In this document: in pieces, positions 56,462 to 64,000 of the stretch
How positions within the stretch are numbered: position 1 is the first letter of the stretch
How the letters are laid out: the number at the start of each line of letters is the position of its first letter
The notes under the pieces: model-generated
The model's input: only the letters and a program-made list of their open reading frames with translations
Databases searched by the model: none
Told to the model about the DNA's origin: nothing
Assembly: GCA_947471745.1 (NCBI GenBank)
Contig: CANJKZ010000972.1
Span: 34,592 to 98,591, forward strand
Direction: 5' to 3'
Length of the DNA stretch: 64,000 nucleotides
Source of the DNA: Closterium sp. Naga37s-1
Lineage: Eukaryota; Streptophyta; Zygnematophyceae; Desmidiales; Closteriaceae
Program-made: the position numbers and the translations under genes

Positions 56462-58154
56462 GGGAGTCTAGGAACTGGTGGAGGGGAGGGTGGTAAAAGG
56501 ACCAGTCGGCAGAGTCCACCGGGAAACCAAGGAAGACACAGGGGACGGCGCGTGCCGAGAGCTTGTCCGCGGAGGTGTCGCGAACAAGCGCAAGGCAGCC
56601 CCCGACACGAAAGGCCGACCCAACACCAGGGGACCCGGTCCAAAGACTGGTCGGTGAAGGCTCAGGCCGCGAGACGCGCGGCTGGAGGTTCAGCTGGTGT
56701 GCGGCGTAGCGAACCACGTAGGGCCACAGAAAATGGGGCGCACGGGCATGGATCATGGACGTGCGAGCAATGTCCATGACCAAGCCAATGCGGCGCTCAG
56801 CAACCCCATTCTGCTGTGGGGACTCCGGAAGCGTCCAGGACTGTACGATGCCGTGTTCGCCGCAGATTCCGCCAAGAATGCCGGAGCGAAACTCGCCCTC
56901 ACGGTCGGAGTGTAGACAACTGACACGACGACCACGAGTGCCCTCAGTGGCCAGAAGCCACCGGATCAGCGTAGCAGTCACATCGGGCTTCTTCGCTAGA
57001 GGAAACACTGTGGTGTACGTGGAGAAGTCGTCGACGACCACCAGAAAGTAACGCTCTCTCCCAGATCCCTGCGTCGGGGCAGGGCCCCAGACGTCCAAGT
57101 GGAGAGTCTCGAAGGGAGCAGTGGCCGGACGAAGGGAGGAGGAGTGAGGAGTGGCGCGTAAGCGACCGGCGACGCAAGGAGTGCAAGGGGGAGCAAGTGA
57201 GGTAGGGAGCGACGGAAAGGTGCGTGGGAGACCTGTGACAAGCCCCTGGCTGGTCATGCCGCGGAGGCGGGGGAGCGACGGGTGACCAAGGCGGTGGTGC
57301 CACAAGACGATCCGGTGGGTGAGGGAGCGACAGGAGCAAGACGCAGCAACCAGACAGGACACCGCGACCGGACTAGACACTGCAACTGTACCAGACACGA
57401 CCACCTGGCTAGACACAACAACCGGACTAGACACCTGGACTGGAGGGGACGCAACGACCAGAGCGGACGACGCAACCGGGGAGCGCTCGGTGTGGAGAAC
57501 GTAGAGACAGGAGCGGGGCTCCCTGGTGAACGTGGCCAGAACAGCACCTGTGGCAGCGTCTGTACAGACCGCAGTCCTCCCACCCCCCACAAAGGTAACT
57601 GTGATCCCCCTGTCCTGGAGGTAACCAACACCCACCAAGTTCCGAGTGAACGAGGGGATGTGAAGGCCGCGCAGGACACCAGAGGGGACCACAGGACACG
57701 GGAGGGTAGTGGAGCTACGCGCAACGGCTGGTCCTGAGGTAGGATCAGCCAGAGCTACCGAAACAGGAGTAAGGAGTGGCGTGAGGGTCGTGTGGTCGCG
57801 GAAGAAGCACTGAGACGCACCAGAGTCCAGCGTGAAGGACAGGGACCCCTCAGCCGGAGGGTCACCTGTCCTAGTGGCTACACAAGCACCTAGAGCAGCA
57901 ACACAAGCACCTAGACTAGAAAGGCACAAGTCTACACTAGCACGAGGCAAGCAAGCTAATCTACGAACACGCGAGCACACAAATCCATCAGCACTATAGT
58001 CAACATCAGCATACAAAGCATGCTGACGAGCATCGTCCATGGACAGATCAAACACATCAATCTTACGGGCTAACAGGTGAGCCCAGCGAGGCGTGGTCGC
58101 CGCAGGGCCCCAACGAGCACGGTAGAGGTCGTCGAGGCGGCGGAAGCACCGCAC
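56085..58154 (-). pseudogene. Cop-F gag C-terminus, protease and integrase (689-codon frame)
   Basis: Starts with a Gag-tail motif (CFRRLDDLYRARWG), then protease FTLDSGASQCFFRD, pre-integrase LWHHRLGHPSLPRL, and the integrase core HLDVWGPAPTQGS, LVVVDDFSTYTTVFPL, LHSDREGEFRSG and SPQQNGVAERRIGLVMDIAR. All three catalytic acidic residues are present; the Gly after Asp-Arg is Glu. The post-core region ends DSRDVRFDESVSYY. This is the longest intact stretch of Cop-F. Confidence 0.9.
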
Positions 58155-58230
58155 GGCAGAGTGGTCGTCGCGACCGCAGAGACAGGGGCTGCCCGGTCCG
58201 GTGAGGCACCAGTGGGTGCAGGGGCCAGTG

Positions 58231-59497
58231 TCACGGCGAGGGGGGCGAGGGGCCTAGCTGGAAGTACTGCCGCTGCGGCCGGTGCTCCCTGGTCCTCTCG
58301 GACCCCACTGCGACGGGGGACCTCAGTGCTGCTGCGGACCCCACTGCAATGGGGGCCCCCACTGCTGGAACTGCTGCGGTGCCTGCTGCTGCTTGCGGTC
58401 CCTGCTGCTGCTGATGTCCCTGCTGTGGCTGGTGCTGCTGCGACTGCTGCTGCTGGGGTCCAACACCCCCACTGGTCGGGCCACCGCCAATGGGCGGGCC
58501 TGTCTGTCCTGCACCTCCTCCAAGGCCCCCTCCTTCCGGTGCACCTCCTCCGCCGCCACCGCCGCCGCCGCCTCCACCACCGCCGCTCCCACCTCCACCG
58601 CCACCTCCACCGCCGCCTCCACCGCCTCCACCTCCCCCCTTCCCGCCCTTCTTGCTACTCTTGCCCCCGTTTCTGCCAGTCTGCGGCAGAAACGGCAGCA
58701 GTGTCGTCAGAAACCGACACAGCAGCAGAAGCGCGGGTAGCAGTGAAAGTGGGAAGCTGAGGGGCGGCACACCCCGCAAAGAGACAGGGGGCCACCGCGT
58801 CAGTGGCGGAGGCAACGGTAAGGAGGCTACTCTCGATCGTCCCGAGAGCGGTCTCAAGGAGATCGATAGTGAGCTCAGTGGGGTGCTTCTGGAGAAGCGC
58901 GTCGCGAGCAGTGGCAAGGCGGTCAGGGAGGCGGGTGACTAACCAGTGCACAGTGAGCCACATGGGTGGGGGAAGCAGCAAGAAGCTGGGCGTCGGTACA
59001 GGCCGCACGGAAACCTGCGTCAAGTGAGCGGAGGTGAGTGACTAGGTCGGACAAAGTCGCAAACGAGCCGAGTTCGGGAAACACGAACGGCATGAGGAGG
59101 CAACTAAGGGAGGCAGAGGAAGGGGTGGAATAGCGCGCAACAATAGCATCCCAAACCCCCTGAGCTGTCTCCACCTGGTCAAAGTGGGCGGCCTCAGTCG
59201 GGGGGAGGAGCTCCGTCAGCGCAAGAGCGGCGGCAGCGTCCCGGGAGTTCCACACGTCTCTCGCCAGGACCCGACGGTCGTAGTCCACCTGGGCCGCAGG
59301 AGTCGGCTCTGGGCTGGTCGGCAGGGGGGCGGGGGACTGGGGCGCCTTGAGGGCACCAGATGCATGGGCCCACAGGGTGGCGCCGTCCTGACACTGACTG
59401 GTGAGGTAGCGCGTGGTCTGGCGCTGCCAGGTACTGAACTCGATCGGGCGTCCCTCCTCATCAAACGAAGGCGGCGGGATTCCATAATGGAGGCCAT
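58231..59497 (-). pseudogene. Cop-F gag
   Basis: Gag N-terminal region read in at least two frames: a start at about 59497 (MASIME) is frameshifted relative to the conserved GIPPPSFDEEGRPIEFSTWQ. The central domain RDAAAALALTELLPPTEAAHFDQ...GVWDAIVARYS and LSDLVTHLRSLDAGFRAACTD is in the 58923-59288 frame. The C-terminal part (58231-58917) contains a run of about 40 residues that are nearly all Gly (58540-58650) and a His/Gln-rich stretch. Confidence 0.75.
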
Positions 59498-60466
59498 GCT
59501 ATAGGCGGCTGGAGCACGGAGGAGGCGGGTCTAAGAGCGAGGAGGGAAATCTAGGAGCGCCAGGTGTGGAGAGGCAAGAGATCGGCGGAGCTAGTGGCTA
59601 GGAGCTGGTGGCCACACGGGTCTAACCTAGGCGACCGGTGAGAGTAGCGGCTGCCAGCCGCTGAGTGGAAAAGCCTGTAGCAGTAGGAACGGTTTAGCCC
59701 GGGGGTCAGGGCGGTGGCTAGGTGAGAAGTGGCGGTTGGGACGTGAGGAGGAGGTGGCGCGTGGGTTAGGGCGCAGCCTAAGGCGAGGGCAAGGGCTAAG
59801 GCGAGGGCGCGGGGCCTAGGCGAGGGCGGGGGCGAAGGCGAGGGCGCGGGCCTAGGCGAGGGCGTGGGCTAAGGCGAGGGCGCGGGCCTAGGTCGCGGGC
59901 TGGGGCGACGGGCTAGGGCGCGGGCCGGGGCGACGGGCTAGGGCGCGGGCCTGGGCGACGGGCTAGGGCGCGGGCCGGGGCGACGGGCTAGGGCGCGGGC
60001 CTGGGCGACGGGCTAGGGCACGGGCTGGGGCGACGGGGCTAGGGCGTGGGCCTGGGCGACGGGCTAGGGCGCGGGCTGGGGCGACGGCCTAGGGCGCGGG
60101 GTGGGGCTACGGGCTAGGGCGCGGGCCGGGGCGACGGGGCTAGGGCGCGGGCCTGGGCGACGGGCTAGGGCGCGGGCTGGGGCGACGGGCTAGGGCGTGG
60201 GCCTGGGCGACGGGCTAGGGCGAGGGCCTGGGCGACGGGCTAGGGGCGCAGGCTAGGGGCGCGAGGGCGCTAGGCGTGGAGGTCCGCGACGACGTGGGTA
60301 GGGGCGCGGAGGGCGTTAGGCACGGAGAGCGCTAGGCGCGGAGGTCCGCAACGGCGTGGGCTAGGGGCGCGGTAGGGCGCTAAGGCGCGGAGGAGGGGCG
60401 CTAAGGTGCGGAGAGGGCGCGGAGGGGCGCGGAGGTGCGCTAGAGAGGGCGCGGGCTAGGAGGTAC
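59498..60466. repeat. Cop-F leader with G-rich ~25-bp minisatellite
   Basis: About 970 bp without a coding frame. From about 59760 to 60240 the plus strand is a tandem array of roughly 25-bp units, GGGCGACGGGCTAGGGCGCGGG and variants, then degenerate GGGCGC-rich repeats to 60450. Each full unit contains four GGG runs separated by 3-4 bases. The element is transcribed from the other strand, so its RNA would be C-rich here and the first-strand cDNA G-rich. Confidence 0.8.
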
Positions 60467-60478
60467 GAGGAACTAACC

Positions 60479-60492
60479 TACTCGTGATACCA
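60479..60492 (-). other. Cop-F primer-binding site
   Basis: The minus strand reads TGGTATCACGAG directly after the LTR end CTTTCAGA. The first eight bases are the initiator-Met tRNA complement. Its adjacency fixes the LTR end at GA rather than CA. Confidence 0.82.
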
Positions 60493-60614
60493 TCTGAAAG
60501 TTAGAATGCAACGGAATGAATGAACTAGCAAAGTGTTGGATACAAATAGGAAACCCTAACATCTGTAACCTCTAAAATGCATCTCATTACAGCCTATAAC
60601 TATGATAGTTGACA
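60493..60614 (-). repeat. Cop-F 5' LTR
   Basis: 122 bp, same boundaries as the partner at 53149. The right end GTTGACA is followed by the GAAGA duplicate. Confidence 0.88.
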
Positions 60615-60619
60615 GAAGA

Positions 60620-60887
60620 TTCCATATGGGTAAGATAGAAATTTGAGGTATTTAATTCAAGCCCTCATAAAGAATCAGGAGGGGGCGTTACACTGTTTTC
60701 AATTCCTTTAGAATCAGTTACCAATGCCGGTGGTGTTTTTTGCATTGTATCAGCAGTTTAGATTTGAGCCATTCTAACACATTAAGGCATTTAGTAGGAA
60801 CGGCCTAACACATAATATTTACACTTGAGGTAATTCTGTAAGGAGTCCTCGACTGAGTATTGCCAAACCTAAACACCCTACCGTGCC
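60620..60887. repeat. Flank segment shared with the duplication unit
   Basis: Homologous to 5169-5446 and 25520-25797 with a few per cent mismatch. It ends at GTTCGCT, after which this locus continues into unique DNA upstream of the pectin acetylesterase gene while the other copies pass into the 24-bp minisatellite. Confidence 0.85.
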
Positions 60888-61281
60888 AGAGTTCGCTCCC
60901 ACGACCACAACACCGCTGGCGAATCAAACACGGCCAAGGGTGCGCTTCCCTCTGCCACATGGCGTGCTCTGTGCGTTGAACATGCTTGTTTTTTTCGCTC
61001 GCGCCGCTAATTGAGTTGAACCGAGCCGCGGATAGTGCATTCTGAGTTTTGATACGAGTTTCTGCGCTCGGCATTTTCAACACAACAGATGCTGCCTCAC
61101 CGACCACTCACTCAGTGTCCTCTCGAGACACTCTACTCTCCAGCCACATGGAGAGTAGAATCGTCATTTCATCGTGAGTCACTGGGTCGCCTTGAGAAGA
61201 GGATAACATCTCACGTTCGGTCTAGACTCACTTACAGGCAGCACAGTCGCGTGGTTGGCCCTGATTCTTCCGCCCCAAGTC
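60888..61281 (+). promoter_or_regulatory. Upstream region of the pectin acetylesterase gene
   Basis: Unique sequence of 394 bp before the ATG. It contains a 10-bp perfect inverted repeat, TCTACTCTCC (61132-61141) and GGAGAGTAGA (61150-61159), around an 8-base loop, about 120 bp upstream of the start. No convincing TATA box was identified. A retrotransposon LTR ends only 667 bp upstream of the ATG. Confidence 0.45.
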
Positions 61282-63550
61282 ATGTGTATTAGGCAGCTCT
61301 CGCTGCTCCTTCCCCTCACAGTTGCACTCATCGCCACTCCCGTTTGCTCGACAGCTGGCACTCCGCGGCGGCAGTTGCGGAAGGCGCAGCCAGCAGTGAC
61401 ACCAAACGCCACGCTCGTCCTGCTTGCGAACAACACGTTCGGCGCTAAATGCCTCGACGGAAGGTACTTACTAGCCAGCCAGCTGTCCGCAGCGAAAGGT
61501 TTATAATAGTCGCGACGGAGGTTGCGAGAGTTGTCGGAGGTTGCGGAAGGAGCAAGCTCGCGGCTGACTAAATGGAAATCGAGTCTCTTCCCACCATGGT
61601 AGTCGCACGCTGAACAGCTTACCCCGGCTGCTTGCGTAAGCACACTGGCATCTCGCGGGCTCCCGTGCACTCAATTCTCCTGCGTTCGCCGGACCACTCA
61701 TCCGCGCCCTCAGGCGCGATAGGATTTACAGGCACCCCATATCCACTCGACAGCCCCTCGACGCCGAAAGAGTGGGCCTCCACTCCTTGCACGCGCGCCC
61801 ACCTGTCGTGGTGCGATCGTGGCTGGTCGCGAGCCGAGTGTGGCTCTGCTCAAATCGCGGACGTTGGAAAGGAACACCCGTACGCTGCGTTTTCCCGTCC
61901 CTTCTTCCCCCTCCTTCCAGCTGGTCTGCGACGTCTTCCCTCCTCGCTGACTCCCCGTCGCACTCTTCCGCCCTCCCGTCACCCCCCTCGCCATGTCCCC
62001 GCGTGCACACAGTGGCGACGCGCCGTGGGCTCTCTGGCAGCTCAGCCACCCGCGGGAGTTGCCGCCACGCGGAGCAGCTGGTCGGCGCAGCCGCCACTTC
62101 CGCCTTCCAGCGCCTTCGACCCGCCCAGAAACCTCAAACACCCCGTTCCCTTACCTTTCCCCTCTACCTCGGCCCGCGCAGTCCCCCCGGGTACTACTTC
62201 CGCCCAGGCGCGGCAACGGGCCGTCTCCGGTGGCACATCTACCTGCCCGGAGGCGCGTGGTGCGTCACCCCCGCCGACTGCGCCGCCAGAGCCGGCACGC
62301 GCCTGGGGTCAAGCAAGAGCTTCCCCGCCAACCCCCCGCCCCGCGCACTATGTGAGACCTCCCGACTCCGCCAGTCACGGGGGGGGGGGGGGGCGTTCGA
62401 ACGGGGGGGGCGTTCGAACACTGTTCCTGTATTCTTCTTTTCGCTCCTCTCCCCTAATGTTCCCCACTCCCTTGTCCTTTATTCAAGCCTTGCTTTCTTC
62501 TGATTCTTGCGAAAATGAGTCCTTCTCTGTCGACCTTTTTTTATCCCAAATTGGTGCAAATATCTCCATCCCCATTCCGCCTCGCTCATCCCCCCATCAC
62601 GGCATGCCGTCTTCCGATCCGCTTAGTACGCGTGCCCCTCACAATTTCCACCCCCCCCTCCTCTGTCCTCCCCCCCCCCCCTTCCTTCCGCCTCCCCCCT
62701 CTCCCGCGCGGCTGCAGGCGGCGCAGCTGAGGCCGCCGTTCGAGGGCATTCTGTCGGGCAGCGCGCAGCAGAACCCCGCGATGTACCAGTGGAACCTCGT
62801 GCGCCTCATCTACTGCGATGGGGGCGGGTACGCCGGCACCAGGGTGCGCTCAACGTCTCTGCTGCTGCTGCTGTCCCTCCGAACGCAAGCGCCGCTGCCA
62901 ACTCAACGAGCCCTTCCAATTCCACCAAGTCAACCAAGTCAACCGGTCAACGAAGTCATCCGCATCCACGACGTCAGCCATTTACCTGGACGGGTGGAAC
63001 ATCATTCAGGCCGTGATTCAAGGTGCGCCACCCGCTCGCCCACTCCACTGTGCTCTGCGTGTGCCCCCTTTGCTGTCTGCAGTGCACGCGGTGTCTTCAA
63101 CCTCATACTGCCATGGCACCAGCCACTCACCACTAGGTCCCCATTTCCCGCTCTCCCTTTCGCCCCTCCTTGACCTCGTCCGGCCTCTCCCCTCCTCTCA
63201 CCTATATCGTTTCGTCTCGCCTCGCTCGTCTCAGTGCTGCCTGCTCTCCATCCCTTGGCACTCCAACCCCACCCTCCCTCTCTCTCCCCGCCTGTCCCCT
63301 TGCACTCTTTACCTCGTTCTCGCCGCCTTGCCTCTTCACATCCTCTCCTTCTCGCCCGCCTCGCCGCCTTGCCTCTGCCCCTCCTGCCATGCAGACCTCG
63401 TTCAGAAGCGTGACATGCGCTCAGCCTCACAGATTCTTCTTTCAGGCAGCTCAGCAGGAGGGCAGGCGACAGTGAACCTCTGTGATTGGCTGGCGTCGTC
63501 CTTCCCATCTGCCTCCACGCGCTGCCTCGTTGACTCGGGCTTCTTCCTTG
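61282..63550 (+). CDS. Pectin acetylesterase (CE13/Notum-like), spliced, 3' end beyond window
   Basis: Secreted carbohydrate esterase expected to remove acetyl groups from cell-wall pectin. Exon 1 is 61282-61463: signal peptide MCIRQLSLLLPLTVALIA, then AKCLDG. Exon 2 starts at 62182, and the splice restores CLDGSPPGYYF exactly; it carries WHIYLPGGAWC and TRLGSSK and ends at or before 62351 (GTGAGA). Exon 3 (about 62718-62843) has FEGILSGSAQQNP, YQWNLVRLIYCDGG. Exon 4 (about 62956-63022) has YLDGWNIIQAVIQ. Exon 5 (63395-63550) starts DLVQKRDM, has the nucleophile motif LLSGSSAGG and CLVDSGFFL, and ends at a GT in the right phase. The exon 2/3 phase does not close with the donor named, so that boundary is uncertain. 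Later exons with the catalytic Asp and His are outside the window. Confidence 0.85.
62379..62412. repeat. Poly-G runs in pectin acetylesterase intron 2
   Basis: A run of 15 G, then CGTTCGAAC, a run of 8 G, and CGTTCGAAC again. It looks like slippage, or a sequencing or assembly weak spot, next to the exon 2 donor. Confidence 0.8.
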
Positions 63551-64000
63551 GTACGCCCCACCGCCCTTCACCTAGTATCCTCCAACGCCTTCTCAACACT
63601 GTTCCGTGTGCTACGTGTGGTCTCCACGTGAGTAGGCAAGCCTCCAACTCTGAAGCTGAAGCGTTATTGCTAAGGAAGGAACATTTTGGGCGTGTGAAGG
63701 TGTGCTTTTCGCATGTTATTTATGGGAGCGGTTGGCTAACCTCACCAGCTAGTAACCTGTTTGGACACAGTGAGGTGCAGTGAGTGCGCTCTCTCCAGCA
63801 GTGCACAGAGTGTTTTTGAACGAGGCACGCACAGCTTGATCACCTCGTGCAACACTCAAGGCCACTTCTTGTGTCTTCTTCATCTATCTCTTCCTTCCTC
63901 TGTCGTGCAACAACAATCCATCAACCCTGTCGGACTTCCCCCCCAGACAGCACTACACGTGACCGCGCTATGAACTACACCTTTCGCTCGCTGGCTCAGA
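63551..64000. other. Intron and unassigned sequence at the right edge
   Basis: Follows the exon 5 donor. I searched for the next conserved pectin acetylesterase segment after GFFLD and found none, so the remaining exons probably lie beyond the window. No transposon sequence was seen. Confidence 0.5.

Larger units (their letters stand above)
53149..60614 (-). mobile_element. Cop-F: full-length but decayed Ty1/copia element
   Basis: 7,466 bp between GAAGA target duplicates at 53144-53148 and 60615-60619. LTRs are only 122 bp (53149-53270 and 60493-60614), with minus-strand ends TGTCAACTAT...CTTTCAGA. Order on the minus strand: LTR, primer site, long G-rich-repeat leader, gag, protease, integrase, Gly/Ala linker, RT, RNase H, polypurine tract, LTR. 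Frameshifts and a TAG in RT make it inactive. The empty site at 5164-5168 confirms both boundaries. Confidence 0.92.

Noticed and set aside
61632-63173. A 513-codon single-exon protein
   Set aside because: It runs through introns 1 to 3 of the pectin acetylesterase in mixed phase. The GC-rich introns lack stops by chance; the spliced model restores family motifs across the exon 1/2 junction.
1-64000. tRNA, rRNA or organelle inserts
   Set aside because: I looked for conserved tRNA boxes and rRNA signatures and saw none; the tRNA-like matches are retroelement primer sites.

Overview
This is nuclear DNA of a eukaryote, almost certainly a green streptophyte (a charophyte alga or an early-diverging land plant). 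It contains at least six LTR-retrotransposon families and, at the right end, one spliced host gene of the plant pectin acetylesterase (CE13/Notum-like) family, with a signal peptide and GT-AG introns. There are no bacterial operons, tRNAs, rRNAs or CRISPR arrays. The species cannot be fixed from sequence alone. A Ty3/gypsy element carrying a cytosine methyltransferase points toward charophytes, where such elements have been reported.

Layout. Bases 1-401 are unique left flank. Bases 402-20737 and 20738-46695 are a near-identical head-to-tail tandem duplication. Its join lies at 20737, between the inside of a gypsy pol gene and a 31-bp minisatellite. Homologous bases are offset by 20,351 in the left part of the unit and by 25,958 in the right part; the difference is exactly 5,607. 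That number is the period of one LTR retrotransposon (Cop-B): copy 1 has LTR-internal-LTR and copy 2 has LTR-internal-LTR-internal-LTR inside one pair of 5-bp target-site duplications. Each duplication unit holds, in order: the 31-bp minisatellite, an unidentified 470-bp segment, a minus-strand Copia integrase fragment, a decayed plus-strand Copia (Cop-A) with its 3' LTR, a solo LTR and an old flank segment, a 24-bp minisatellite, Cop-B (minus) inserted in that minisatellite, a decayed plus-strand Copia (Cop-C), and the 3' end of a minus-strand gypsy (Gyp-D).

Only copy 2 keeps the rest of Gyp-D (to 50262). The order along its minus strand is LTR, gag, two CCHC knuckles and protease, a DNMT3-like cytosine-5 methyltransferase domain, reverse transcriptase (RT), RNase H, integrase, LTR. 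Then come a truncated minus-strand Copia (Cop-E, to 53081), a complete but frame-broken minus-strand Copia with 122-bp LTRs (Cop-F, 53149-60614, TSD GAAGA), a flank segment also present inside both duplication copies, and the pectin acetylesterase gene, which runs off the right edge.

Most polyproteins here are decayed. Several of their stop codons are TAG where a homologue has Gln, or TGA where it has Arg, as C-to-T change at CAG and CGA would produce. Cop-B is the young element: its gag and pol frames are open and its LTRs nearly identical, but it has cleanly lost its integrase. The near-identity of the two large copies means that an assembly artefact must be excluded before biological conclusions are drawn.
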